Assembly (NCBI GenBank): GCA_007922305.1
Contig: ML677386.1
Span: 8,507,326 to 8,571,325 of the forward strand
From: Dermatemys mawii
Taxonomy: Eukaryota; Chordata; Testudines; Dermatemydidae
DNA: 64,000 nt
Reading direction: 5' to 3'
Positions 34,052-44,915 of this stretch are shown here, piece after piece. The position numbers and the translations under genes are program-made. Under the pieces are notes generated by a model. That model was not told where the DNA came from, made no database searches, and was given only the letters and a program-made list of their open reading frames with translations. Numbering within the stretch: position 1 is the stretch's first letter; every line of letters begins with the position of its first letter.

Positions 34052-34284
34052 TTGGCTGGAGCAAACAGGAAGGGGATTTTCAAATTTCCCTGGAACTTTA
34101 AAGGGCGGGTCTGACGTGTGGTCACCTGAGGACAGGACAAAAGAGTTTGCAAGTGATGACCAGAGTGGCTCGAACGGGAATTATGGGACAGGCTGGAGGC
34201 CAATTAATACGCAGTGGGTGTCCACATTCTTCCTGTAGCACTACAGCAGGTGCGCTACAGCCCTTATTCCCCATGAGGAGGTGG

Positions 34285-34409
34285 ATTTATAATAGCGCTA
34301 TAACTCCGCGGTTATAGCGCTATTAGTGCCTTGCCAGTGTGGACGGAGAGTAGGTTATAGCGCTCGTAGGGGCTTTATAGCGCTATAAAGTGCCAGTGTA
34401 ACCATGGCC
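34285..34409. repeat. Harbinger right end with subterminal TAGCGCTA motifs
   Basis: Exact TAGCGCTA at 34293-34300, 34315-34322 and 34378-34385, plus a partial copy near 34358, mirroring the left end. Confidence 0.75.
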
Positions 34410-34432
34410 TAAGATCTCAGTCCTTCAGACAC

Positions 34433-34735
34433 TAAGGCCTTGTCTACTCTACTGGCTTGATGGACGGATAGAGATCAATCTATTGGGGATTGATTTATCG
34501 CGTCTCATCAGGACGTGATAAATTGATCCCCAGAGGCACTCCCGTCGACTCCAGAACTCCAGCTTGACAAAAGGCACAAGGCAGAGTTGACGGGGGAGCC
34601 CGCTGTTGACCGTTGCCACCCTGAGGATGGCAGGTAAGTCGGCCTAAGATGCATTGACTTCAGCTACGCTATTCACGTAACTGAAGTTGTGTATCTTAGG
34701 TTGACCCTCCCCACTAGTATAGACCAGGCCTTACT
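34433..34735 (+). mobile_element. MITE with Harbinger-like ends, 24 bp from the autonomous element
   Basis: TAAGGCCTTGTCTACTCT at the left and the complement of TAAGGCCTGGTCTATACT at the right. Interior shared with 25660-25895. Its outer bases resemble the Harbinger terminus (GGCC...TACACT), so it may be mobilised by related transposases. This is an inference. Confidence 0.8.
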
Positions 34736-36775
34736 GATGTGAATAACTTCACTCTGTGGGCAAGTTTACTCACAGGCACAAGTGCTTGCAGGATCAGCCC
34801 CTGTCGCAGACAAATCTATAAATAGGAGAACAATTCAAACACAAGAAGGTGCAGAGACATATGTGATGAAGGAACATTCATTTAGTGAGATTCTATGCAG
34901 AACTTGCAGCCCAGTGGGAGGGGCTGCTAAGGTGGTTGTAAACCATCTTTGTGCCCTCCTGATCCTGAGCAGGGGGCTGGACAGGCCCCCATTTTTAGGC
35001 ATCCCTCAGGACTAAATTACAGCAGCCTTCCCAGAATCTCTGCAGAACTGCATGATGCCCCTCCCATCCCCAGCCCTACCCTCAATATACCCCCTACACC
35101 AGGACTTGTAAGAGGGACCTCAGAAGGCAGGCTTACAACTGTCCCCACAGTGCTTATGCTGGGACAACCCTTCCTGAGCCAGATATAGGGTTTTCAAAGC
35201 CCTTAATGCTGATCTGGCCTTTTTACATGGTGTAATGGGCTAGAGAGGGGATGAGGATCTCACCTTTATCTATATTTTTCCTTTGACAAAAGTGACTAAT
35301 TTTTACAACACTGATTGTTCATTCTGTTGTCAGTTACTGAAAATTCAGTGCCTATTATTAAAGATTGCTAAATTAAATGACAATGAAGGGTATGGGAGGA
35401 GGAGGGAGCATATAGTTGCCAAAAGCTTTACCACCAGTGTGGGCATGAAATTTGATCCTCCTCATATGGGCTGGAAAAAGTTCCTCCTGTCTCACACACA
35501 TCTGGGTTAATATTTGGCTTAAAATAAAGCAGAGTAATTTAAAACACACTTCACAGGCAAACTACTGCTCGATGTAAACAAAACATTAAACTGAAAGGAT
35601 CCATATGCACTCTTTATCAGTTGTTGCCTTTCTTTTTCTGAAAAGGAAATCTAATACATTTTAAATAAATTCATAGCATGAAACAAAATAAACTGCAGTC
35701 TTTGCCAGATTTTTTTTTTTAATGATAAAGTTACAATTTCAGAGGGAAGGAGCCAGGCAACACAGAACATTTAGATCACAAATGTCAGCAAAATCAAATC
35801 CTAACTGGTCTCTCTTTTCCACCATGCAACCTTACAAGAATTTCATTCTTTTAACAGAGCTGAATGTCTTTATTGACTGAGGTCCCACTCCTGCAAGCTG
35901 CTCCATGCGGAAAACCCTGCACTGAGCCCCCTTGAAGTCAATTGTTAGTCAAATAAAATTATTATTGAAATACTTTGAAGTCTGTGTGGCTCTGTGCAGG
36001 CTCCGTGGTCTGCCTGGCACTGAGCAACTTGCAGGGGCAGGGTCTTCAGTTTTTTGATATGATAAGTTATCTTCGGATAGATTTTCAATGGTCTGAAGGG
36101 CACTTAAGCACTCAACTCCCATTGACTTTCAGTAGGAGTTGGTCATTTAACTGTCATTCATGCTTTTGAAAACCTACCCATCCCCCTCTAACATATTGCC
36201 ATGGCACTGGCCAATACAGTGCACTTCTGCATGGTTGGCAAGCACCTCCTGCCTCAGTTTTCCTCTTTAAAGAGGCTTCTTAAATGAACATCACACACAG
36301 GCTTTCCATGTAATATCACCCCTCCTTGGAGGCTGGTTTTATTAACAAAACAGTTCAAAATATAGTCTCTTCAAGTCCATCCATATAGCCTCTTATTAAG
36401 CCTCTTATTAGGTCGCTCCAAGGCCTATCCTATTATGCTGGAACCTAATATCTCTGAGAAGCCTCTAAAGTCCACTCTGATCTGCCTGGGAATCCCTTCT
36501 CTAGAGCTTCCTGCCACTCAATGTAGGGGAATCAGCTAATCTCTGCTCAAGTGTGCTAGGGCTGGCAGGCTTCAGTCCTCTAGCTGTCAGGGGAAAGCCA
36601 TCCGGTTCCAGGTATGTATTTTAATAACCACTGTGCTGAACATTTCTTTTGCAACCAACAAAACGGTCTCTTTAGAGTGTTGTACAGGAGATGAGATAGT
36701 TAATTACGAATCTATTCTAGCTGCATAATGTGGCCCAAATATGCCAGAACAATTTCCACTGTTTTTCTATGGGCT
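34736..36775. other. Non-coding stretch, no feature recognised
   Basis: Two kilobases with short frames only and no repeat I can name. Confidence 0.4.
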
Positions 36776-36873
36776 TGTCTTCATTGCAGTGTTAGCTCAG
36801 GTCACCTGAACTTGAGTTAACTCCTCTTGAGTTAGCCTCGCTCAAGGGAGAGTGACCACAGGACGAAACACTC

Positions 36874-37038
36874 AAACAGCATAGATACTTCCACTGCATG
36901 CATCTGACGAAGTGGGTATTAGCCCACGAAAGCTTATGCTCTAATACTTTAGTTAGTCTTTAAGGTGCCACAGGACTCTTTGTCACTTCTGCAATTCCAG
37001 ACTAACATGGCTACCCCTCTGATTCTAAACAGCATAGA
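36874..37038 (+). mobile_element. PLE 3' end with perfect 12-bp target duplication
   Basis: The insertion 36886-37026 is flanked by 'aaacagcataga' at 36874-36885 and 37027-37038. It is only the last 141 bp of the element, in plus orientation, ending 'ggctacccctctgattct'. Its length and sharp 3' end make it look SINE-like, but the same sequence follows the GIY-YIG frame at 41169-41897, so it is PLE UTR. Confidence 0.92.
36900..36939 (+). ncRNA. Candidate minimal hammerhead ribozyme in the PLE 3' end
   Basis: In order: stem I strand GCAT (36900-36903); core CTGACGA (36904-36910, fits CUGANGA); one extra A (36911); stem II GTGGG/CCCAC (36912-36916 and 36923-36927) with a 6-base loop; core GAAA (36928-36931); AGCT as a self-complementary, near-absent stem III; then the other stem I strand ATGC (36936-36939). 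Predicted cleavage follows U36935. Hammerheads with very short stem III are known from Penelope-like elements. Stem I is only 4 bp and the extra A is atypical, so activity is uncertain. Confidence 0.5.
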
Positions 37039-37379
37039 GTGATTGGATTAGCAGCCCAAAGCATCTCAGTCCTCAGTTCATTACTAGCTCAAGAATCAGC
37101 CCACATCCCCTGACGGGCGAGGCAGCGCGAGTTTAAAGTGGCACCAAATTAGAGCCAGAGATTTTTGTGTGTGCACGGGAGGCGCATTGGGGCAACACTT
37201 GAGGTATACCACGAGCTAGTGAAGATGAGCACTATGTTTCTTATGTTATGCAAGTGCCATTTTCTGTGTCATTTTAAATGGCTTTCATGGGTTCTGTTTC
37301 TGTCATACACATCTGTATACTTGTCTGGCCTCCCTCACCATAATGTCTGAGCACCTCATAGTCTTTAATGTATTGAGCC

Positions 37380-37800
37380 TCACACCACCCCTGCGAGGTC
37401 AGGAAGTGCCATCATCCCTATTTCACAGAAGGGAAAAATAAGGCAGATAAAAATTAGAGGCTTGGCTACACTTGAAACATTGTAGTGCGTCAGTATAGAT
37501 ACTACCTACATTGACTGGAGGGGTTCTCCCATCAGTGTAGGTACTCCACCTCCCTGAGAGGTGGTAGTTAGGTCAATTGAAGAATTCTGTCAATCTAGCA
37601 AAGTCTGCACCATGGGTTAGGTTGACTTCACTACATAGCTTGGGGTGTGGATTTTTCACATCCAAGAGACATAGCTGGGTTGATCTAACCTTTTAGAGTA
37701 GACCAGGCCTAAATGATTGGTCACACAGGGTGTCTGTGGCAGAAAAGGAACTTGAGCCCAGGGCTTTTAAGTGCTCAGTCACTGCCCTAACCAATGAACC
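37380..37800 (-). repeat. MIR-type SINE split by a MITE
   Basis: 37390-37460 ('tccctatttcacagaaggga') and 37713-37800 ('tggtcacacagggtgtctgt', 'aacttgagcccagggctttt') are consecutive parts of a reverse-oriented MIR. The 37461-37712 MITE sits between them. Confidence 0.65.
37461..37712 (+). mobile_element. MITE with Harbinger-like ends, nested in the MIR
   Basis: 'gcttggctacacttgaaaca' at the left and 'gtagaccaggcct' at the right. The internal 'cctccctgagaggtggtagt' and 'gaagaattctgtcaatctag' blocks match 62273-62460 and, inverted, 2262-2530. Confidence 0.75.
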
Positions 37801-38552
37801 ATCCTTCATCTCCATGATGCTACATGCACATCTAAAGTTGCAGAAACAATTGTGTGGTATTATAGTATATTCAGTTGTACTATCTCAGAAATAGCATGCG
37901 AGCAAGGAATCGTCATGACTGGGACTGTACTGTAATTAGTATGTACAAAGGGGAAGAGTCAAGGCTGTGTTCACAACCCTATCTTTGTCATTGCTCAGCT
38001 TTTCAGTGCTTAACTGTGACATTGGAATGTTCTCTGCATGTAGCATTTTGTCTGAAATAGATATGGACTAAATCTACCTCCTACAAGAGTATAGCATTTG
38101 CCACACAGCATTAGACCATTGTTCCCTTATGTCTAGTGTCTTGCCTCCAACTAAACCAACTAACGGCTGCATCAGAAAAACCTATAATGCAGCCAGCTCA
38201 TTGCACAATGATGTGCAGAGAGGAGGAAAATATCCCCTCCGTGATCCCTACAGCAATTGGCTGAGATCCTAAATGAAATCAGGACATTTAGCATGTGTAA
38301 CTACAAAAGGTATTGGTCCGAGAATTATTCACTGGCACGAATTAGTCCCTGCTGCCAATGTGAGCAGAGGCCACGGGCTGACTAGGCATGGAAACTGAGA
38401 TGTGATGGGCCAGATCCAAACTTGCCTGAATTTCAAGAGTGTGTAGTTTGGATCAGGACTTTCTCTAAGGAAACTAAACTGCCCCTTCACTGCTAGAGGT
38501 GATCTCTCCAGGCCATGGTTGAGGCATGGCATATGAGGAGGAAATGTGGTTA
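37801..38552. other. Non-coding stretch, no feature recognised
   Basis: No repeat or exon-like segment identified. Confidence 0.4.
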
Positions 38553-38730
38553 GAATCATAGAATGTCAGGGTTGTAAGGGACCTCAGGAGATGATTTAGT
38601 CCAATCCCTTGCTCAAAGCAGGATCAATCCCCAACTAAATCATCCCATCCAGGGCTCTGTCAAGCCTGACCTTAAAAACCTCTAAAGAAGGAGATTCCAG
38701 CACCTCGCTAGCTCACCCATTCCAGTGGGA
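38553..38730 (-). repeat. CR1 LINE 3' end
   Basis: 'gaatcatagaatgtcagggt' begins the complement of the CR1 terminus, followed by 'gggacctcaggagatgattt', 'gatcaatccccaactaaatc' and 'ctctaaagaaggagattcca'. Confidence 0.85.
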
Positions 38731-39209
38731 GATTGCACTGCAACTGCCCAAGCTGTATCCACTCCATGAATAAATGCAGGAAACTAAATTCATTTCAAAA
38801 GAAATATACAATCAGTGCTGATCTGAAAAACTTTGATGCAATCATTTTCCATTGGAGCATGTGGTTCCGTCAAAATGGAAATGCTATGCAAAATAGCATC
38901 AATTTTGCCAAAATTTCATTTCCAAGAAAAGTCTGGGAAAAAGTTCTGACAGTGTTGAAACATCCTGTTTTAACACTGACAGAGGAAAGGTTTTGATTTT
39001 TCATTAGAAATGACTTTTCATTTCAATGTTTAATGTTTTATAATATTTTTTAAAAATCAAAATATTTGAACAAGCCAAAACAAAACAATATTCTGACTTT
39101 TCTTTCAGAGAGAATTTTGAAATGTTCAGGTGGGCTTTTCATTTGGAATGAAACCAAATTTAAAACGTGGCATCAGCCATGGCACAAAACAATCAACAGA
39201 AGAGTTTTG
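38731..39209. other. AT-rich non-coding stretch
   Basis: A/T-run-rich DNA of the same style as 12360-12540 and 50770-51040. No ends defined. Confidence 0.35.
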
Positions 39210-39365
39210 AAATCTGATTCTTATTCTGCCATTGACCTGCTGTGCATCCTTGAGTGAGTCATTTCACCACTATGTCTGTTTGCCCATCTGTAAAGTGGTG
39301 ATAATGACACACACTGTACTTCATAGAACACTTTGAGAGCTGCAATTTAAAGGGCTTTATATTTG
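39210..39365 (+). repeat. MIR-type SINE
   Basis: 'gccattgacctgctgtgcat', 'cttgagtgagtcatttcacc', 'gtttgcccatctgtaaagtg' and 'gataatgacacac' follow the forward MIR core and tail. Confidence 0.75.
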
Positions 39366-40735
39366 TCATCACATATGAGTGTCAATGCTGTAATATCAAA
39401 GCATCAGGAAGGGTGCCAGCTTCTGGCTGAACATTTAGAGTGTTATGCACCTGTTTTCAGCAGGGGAAGCTGCTAGTTTATGTAGCATGGCCTAATACAA
39501 TGAACAAGCTTCTCCGTTTATACTGTGTGTGAATCAAATGTGCATGAACATAAGGAGTGAGTGAAAACACTGAATCTCATCTCCTGTAATAAATAACTGA
39601 CAGAAGTGGGCAATTTCCTTTAACCCAGTCAGCGGCAAGCTGTCTGGCACTGAGACATCTGTATGTTCTTAGGGCTCAAGGAAGTGTATAATCTGATCCA
39701 GAAAGAAAGTAGGTTCTTGCTGAAAACCTGAATTCTACAGGATCCTACCTTGGATTTCTTATGTTGGTATGAATGTTCACTTCTAACAGATGCTAACAAT
39801 TGGCTGTGTAAAGCCAAGGCTGCATGGGGGAGGGGATGAGTGGATCAGCACTTCAGTGCTGGTGACATTCAGAGACCAAGGAGCTAAGTTCACCTCTGCT
39901 GTGGCTTGGTTTGGAGGGGAGGGAAATGTTGGAGCAGAGGGTGAAGCCAGGGAGCAACTGCTTTCAGTGGCATGTTCCCTCTGCACCCAGCAAAAGAATA
40001 ACTGGTACTTGTGGCACTCTGAACTTCCTTGGTGGAGTTTCTGTTCCTCTTAGATAAGGGGCTAGTGATGCACATCCCCAGGGCAAGGGACACAGTATTC
40101 CCCTCTCCTGAGTGCACTGGCATGTCTACACTATTGCCAATCCCAAGGGTTTGAAACCCAGGCCCCCAAATCATAAGACTGGCTAAAGAAGCATGAAATG
40201 TTAACAAGCAGCAAGTGTTGGATTCTTTCTATCTTTGGGGTTCTGAGCTTTTAGGGATCACATTCTCAAGCTTTTCTTCACAACTGCAAAAGCTAAATGT
40301 TCCTCTTTATTTAAACGTACCTTGAGATTCTCGTGTAACCACGTGACTCCAAGAGCTAGGGGCTTTAAGAAAAAAAAACGCAAAATACTGTGATGCCTGT
40401 GATAAAATCGTCAGTTAGTAACACTGTGCCAAGGGGTGACACCCCCTTTCAGTCCAGAAACCCCTATTGAAAACCCCCACAGCCAACCCTAAGCAGTTTG
40501 ATCCTGAAAAAGGGGGAAGTGCCAGAGACTCCATGAAATGCCCTGAGGACTTTGCTATTGCTACCAATTTTGCAAGGTGCTCAGATGGGCAGCAGTAAAA
40601 AAAACCCTAAGAAAGAAAAAAAGCAGAACAGAAGAGCTGTCTAGTCATGCAGAAATCCTGATACCTGCAGGAAGAGACCCAGATTTCCCTGCTGATTTTT
40701 TTGCATGGATTTTCTCATGGAACCTCTCTTTCCGG
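39366..40735. other. Non-coding stretch, no feature recognised
   Basis: Short frames only. Confidence 0.4.
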
Positions 40736-40858
40736 TAGGATGACCAGACAGCAAGTGTGAAAAATCAGGATGGGGATGGAGGGTAATAGGGGCCTATATA
40801 AAAAAAAGCCCCCAAAGTCGGGACTGTCCCTATAAAATCAGGACATCCAGTCACCCTA
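40736..40858 (+). mobile_element. TA-flanked MITE, copy 3
   Basis: TA-GGATGACCAGACAGCAAG and CATCCAGTCACCC-TA with the family interior 'gggactgtccctataaaatc'. Confidence 0.85.
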
Positions 40859-41156
40859 CTTTCCAGCCCTTTGACTGTGAAGGTTGTTTAAGGGGGAGAA
40901 GATATCAGTTCTATCCTGGAAAGCTCAGACATGCCCCTGAAGCACAGATTTTGTAGTGAGACTGCCTAACGCTTCACAGTTCCCACCTAACCCTTCCTCA
41001 CACTGCAGTGTGGTTGGGGAGAGGTCTCTGCAGTGGGTCCCTCCCCAACTGTCTGCTTTCAGCTCCCCGCACATTACCAGCTGAGACAGTGACCACTAGT
41101 ACTCTCCTTGAAAAACATCTTCAAAGCTGTTAGCTCATTTTCAGCAAGTCACACTA

Positions 41157-41909
41157 CTCGCTACTCTGGAATCAGAGGGGTAGCCGTGTTAGTCTGGAAT
41201 TGCAGAAGTGACAAAGAGTCCTGTGGCACCTTAAAGACTAACTAAAATTTTTTTTAGAGCATAAGCTTTCGTGGGCTAATACCCACTTTGTCGGATGCAT
41301 GCAGTGGAAGTATCCAGGGGCAGGTATAAATAGGCAAGAACCAGGTGGGAGATAACAAGGTTAGTCCAATCAGGCTGAACCAGCTTGTTATCTCTAGTCA
41401 GGGAGGGTGAGGTGTTCCTCTAGCAGTTGAACTGGAGGTGTGAATAGTGAGAGAAGAGAAGCTGCTTTTGTAGTTAGCTAGCCATTCAAAATCTCTATTC
41501 AGTCCCAAACTGATTGTATCAAATTTGCAAATGAATTGCAGCTCTGCAGTCTCTCTTTGCAGTCTGGACTTGAAGATTTTTTGCTGCAAAATGCTGACCT
41601 TTAAATCTTCTATGGTGTGTCCAGTGAGGTTGAAGTGCTCTCCTACAGGTTTTTGAATATTGCCATTCCTGATATCTGATTTGTGTCCATTTATCCTTTT
41701 TCGTAGGGACGGTCCAGTTTGGCCGATGTACATAGCAGAGGGACATTGCTGGCACATAATGGCGTATATTACATTGGTAGATGTGCAGGTGAATGAACCA
41801 GTGATGGTGTGGCTGATCTGGTTTGGTCCTGTGATGGTGTTGCTGGTGTAGATGTGTGGGCAGAGTTGGCATCGAGGTTTATTGCATGGATTGGTTCCTC
41901 GCTACTCTG
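41157..41909 (-). mobile_element. PLE, 5' truncated, with 12-bp target duplication
   Basis: The insertion 41169-41897 is flanked by perfect 'ctcgctactctg' at 41157-41168 and 41898-41909. On the minus strand it runs from the linker before the GIY-YIG domain, through the domain, to the 3' UTR ending 'ggctacccctctgattcc'. This copy ties the short 3' fragments elsewhere in the window to a coding PLE. Its hammerhead-like core reads CCGACAA, so it is damaged. Confidence 0.93.
41398..41896 (-). pseudogene. PLE GIY-YIG endonuclease domain, open but truncated
   Basis: The frame is open from the truncation point, without its native start. Visible are CQLCPHIY (a cysteine pair in the linker), VIYAIMCQQCPS, MYIGQTGP, LRKRINGHKSD, EHFNLTGH and a C-terminal LGLNRDFEW. 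Order and spacing match the GIY-YIG part of PLEs, where it supplies the nick for target-primed reverse transcription. The reverse transcriptase is missing, so it is inactive on its own. It ends in a stop followed by 3' UTR. Confidence 0.85.
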
Positions 41910-42038
41910 ACGCTCTAAAGGAAGGAGGACGTTTCCAGGGTGTAACATTTCAACATTGCCTTGAGTTAAAAAATATATTGGGATGTAGACGTGGTGAGAG
42001 TCTCACCTCTTCAAACATTGAAATCAGGCAGAACAATC

Positions 42039-42317
42039 CCCTAGAGCAGTGTTTCTTAACTGGGGGGGTTCACAACCCCCAGGAGGGTCATGAAACAGGT
42101 TTAGGGGGGATCTAAAGTGCAGGGCCTGTGTTAGGGGGCTGGAGCACGTAACTTAGCTTTGCGTGTGGCCTGGGACCCTGGGAAATTGCTCTGCTTGCCA
42201 CTGCATAATGCCAACCCTGAGTATTTACTTGATATTTAAGGTAGGAGGGTTGCTAACTTTTTAAAAAATCCAAAGGGCATTGCCAGCGCAAAAAGTTTGA
42301 GAAACATTACCCTGGAG
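42039..42317 (+). mobile_element. hAT-like MITE with 8-bp target duplication
   Basis: CAGTGTTTCTTAAC starts at 42047, and the right end on the minus strand reads TAATGTTTCTCAAAC (to 42309). Flanks are 'ccctagag' (42039-42046) and 'ccctggag' (42310-42317), one mismatch in 8. Confidence 0.75.
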
Positions 42318-43058
42318 CAGTGGTCACGCATCGGTCAATGGTCAGTCCCAGAAGATCTCCCAGTCAATTGTGATCTCTGGTGGTGTGGCGGCCCTGTGGT
42401 CCAGCGGCCCCGGGGGCAGTACATGGAGCCACATGCCTCCCAACCAGGGGCCGCAAGGGCGTGTTGGCCCCCTTCCAGGAGTGGTGTGGGGCTGGGGTAG
42501 GCAGGGAGCCTGCCTTAGCCATGTTGTGCCACCTCCCAGGAGTCGCCCATGGTAAGTGCTGACCGGCTGGAGGCTGCACCCCATACTCCCTCCTGCACCC
42601 TGAACCCTTCCCCAGCTCTTAGCCCCCTCCCAGAGCGAGCATCTCAACCTCCTCTTGCACTCTGAACCCCCTCCTGTACCCAAGCCCCAGGCATGAGCCT
42701 CCTCCCAGAGCCCGCATCCCGCACCCCATCCTGCACCCCAAAACTCTGCCCCAGCCTGGAGTCCCCTCCTGCACTCAAAATCCCTCTCAGATCTTGTACC
42801 CCTCACTCCCCCACCACACACCCTGCCCCAGGCTCATCCCAGAGCCTGCACCCCCTCCTGAACCCCAACCCTCTACCCCAGTGAAAGTGAGTGAGGGTTG
42901 TGGGAAAGCAAGCGATGGAGACGGGAGGATGGAGTGAGCAGGGTGGGGCTTTGTGGAAGGGGCTAGGCCTAGGAGAAGGGACGGGATAGATCCTGGATTG
43001 CCCTTAAATTCAGAAAGTGATCTTGGGAGTAAAAAGGTTGGAGACCATTGCCCTAGGG
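42310..43058. mobile_element. Second hAT-like element, directly abutting the first
   Basis: Starts CAGTGGTC at 42318 and ends, on the minus strand, CAATGGTCTCCAAC (43050). Flanks are 'ccctggag' (42310-42317) and 'ccctaggg' (43051-43058). GC-rich interior without a coding frame of note; the large overlapping frames at 42342-42821 have no transposase motif. Confidence 0.7.
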
Positions 43059-44277
43059 AATAAGGAGCACTCCTGCAGTAGTGTTGGGGGGTAAAGGGGG
43101 AAGGGACAAGACCTAGTGGGTCCTTCTATCTCTAACTTCTGTGAATGGACCCCTTGTATGGACCACTTCACAGATGCTAAATGTATTAGCATAATCCTGG
43201 AAGACATTTGTCGCCCACATGAATACTAAACGAATGAGCAAGCACGGTTGCATAAACCAGCATGATGAATGAATTTGGTATTTAATTCACATGGATCTCT
43301 TGAGTGTTCTCATTGGTGCTCCATAATAATTAATTAAGCATCAGTTAATGGGCAGATTAGGACTAAAAATGTTATAGCACTGCATGGGGAGTTCTGTACC
43401 AAATCCCATTACTTGTGTTTCTATCTCTATATGTGCATAAATCCCTGAACACCACTTTGGAAAATGTAGGGCAAAACATTCTTTCAAAACAGTTGTACTT
43501 AACTTGAATATGCCTGTGTGGGCTTCTCATGGGGAGGGGCAGGACAGGGAGCCCTGACTGAGCTGCAAAATTCAGACCTGGATCTGGATACCACATGTTC
43601 CAGGCTACAGGGGTGCATGTGGGAGGCAGAAGTGAGGCTGATTTTACTAGGGTCCACCCATGAAATTAGAGTGCGGGTGTGAATTGTAAAGCTTGCTCCT
43701 GAATTTGAGGGTTTCAGAGACAGCTTTCATTCGAGACATTTATCTCAAGAAGGAAAAGAAGCAGTTATGGCAAAGTTAAGGAGTATTATTTTCTACATAT
43801 ACTGTTAGCTCACACCCACAAATCCTTCTGCCCGTCAGACACCAGTGATGTTGTTTATGGGATGGAGTTAAGGTCTGACCTGAACTTGTTAAAGCCTAAT
43901 CTACAAAGAGACATTCTTAAGAAACAGCGTAATCCAATAGCCATAAATAGTGTCAGCCAGCTGTGCAGTTTTCAAATGGGAGGAAAAGTCTAGTGAGATA
44001 ATCCATGACAACTGGAGCGATTACCTCACTGATGACTTGTCCTCTGTCTTATTGGATGGAGTGGCACCAAACAGGTTATGGTGAAAGTGTGTGCTCAAAA
44101 TCTGGTTTACAAGTTCTGCAGAATTTCTATACCAGTGATACCTCTTGAAAATACCAACCCTACAATACAGTACCAGTGAGTCACATGTCCCTGTCTCCAC
44201 TGCAAGTGACCCTACCACTACAGAGCAGGAAGATGTTGCTGATGTAGCTACAACAGATAGAGACATTATTCTAGATG
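43059..44277. other. Non-coding stretch, no feature recognised
   Basis: Short frames only and no named repeat. Confidence 0.4.
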
Positions 44278-44520
44278 CAGTGTTTCTCAGACTAGGGGCC
44301 TAAACCCGAAAGGGATTGCAGGTGTATTAGGGGGCTGCAGTATTGCCACCATTACTTCTCTGTTGCTGTTGGTGGGCAGTGCTGCCTTCAGATTTATCAC
44401 TTCACCACTCTCTGCTCTGCCTTCAGATTTAGGTGGCCAGAGACCATATTTCCCCAAAGAGACCGTATTTCACAGTCCGTGACACAATTCTCATGGTTGC
44501 AAATTTGGTAGACCCCCTAG
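44278..44520 (+). repeat. hAT-like fragment
   Basis: Starts CAGTGTTTCTCAGACTAGGG, the terminal type seen at 42047. The other end and target duplication were not found. Confidence 0.4.
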
Positions 44521-44915
44521 TTTTCTTGAGAGAAATTGTAATCCACCTCTCACCCTTATTTTGTCGCATGTTGTATACTTAATGCATTTGTAACTTTTGT
44601 TAAATATCCTTTTATATTAAAGGGGGAGGTGTTTGCAGTGTAGTGTAATTGGGTACTGTCCCTTTAAATAGTTTGAGAGTCCTCTATGGTGCTCACTGTG
44701 TTTCACGTTTTAGAAACCAGCCAGAGTGGCAGTGTGTATATGTAATGAGGCTTGCATGGTGTGTATATTTAGTAAATACAGTTCTCTGGACCCCACCATG
44801 TCATGTAATTTCTTCATACTGTTATTGTTAAGTAAAAAGCAAAAGGTACAGGGTGTTAGTTCTTTGTGCATCATCTTGACTATAAAGCCCTACATTTGAT
44901 TAGCTGGCTACACTG
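44521..44915. other. Non-coding spacer, no feature recognised
   Basis: Nothing beyond AT-rich sequence. Confidence 0.35.

Larger units (their letters stand above)
30006..34409. mobile_element. PIF/Harbinger DNA transposon, apparently near-complete, 4.4 kb
   Basis: The ends are inverted repeats: GGGTATGGTTACACT (30006-30020) and the complement of GGCCATGGTTACACT (34395-34409), each continued inward by copies of TAGCGCTA. Inside are a plus-strand DDE transposase and a minus-strand Myb/SANT-like gene in convergent arrangement, the two-gene plan of animal Harbinger elements. The flanking triplets are TAT and TAA, an imperfect match to the expected TWA duplication. Both genes have open frames, so the element is relatively young. 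Confidence 0.92.
36776..37120 (+). mobile_element. MITE fragment split by a PLE insertion
   Basis: The left end 'gggcttgtcttcattgcagt' and following 'gttagctcaggtcacctgaa' resemble other MITEs of the GTCTACAC-end group. The body is cut by the PLE copy at 36886-37026 and resumes afterwards. The right end is not clear. Confidence 0.45.

Noticed and set aside
36886..37026. Calling the short 'gtgccacaggactctttgtc' repeats tRNA-derived SINEs
   Set aside because: They lack A and B boxes and are continuous with GIY-YIG coding sequence at 41169-41897, so they are PLE 3' ends.
42342..42821. 159-codon minus-strand frame
   Set aside because: Glycine- and alanine-rich translation of GC-rich hAT-like interior; no transposase motif.
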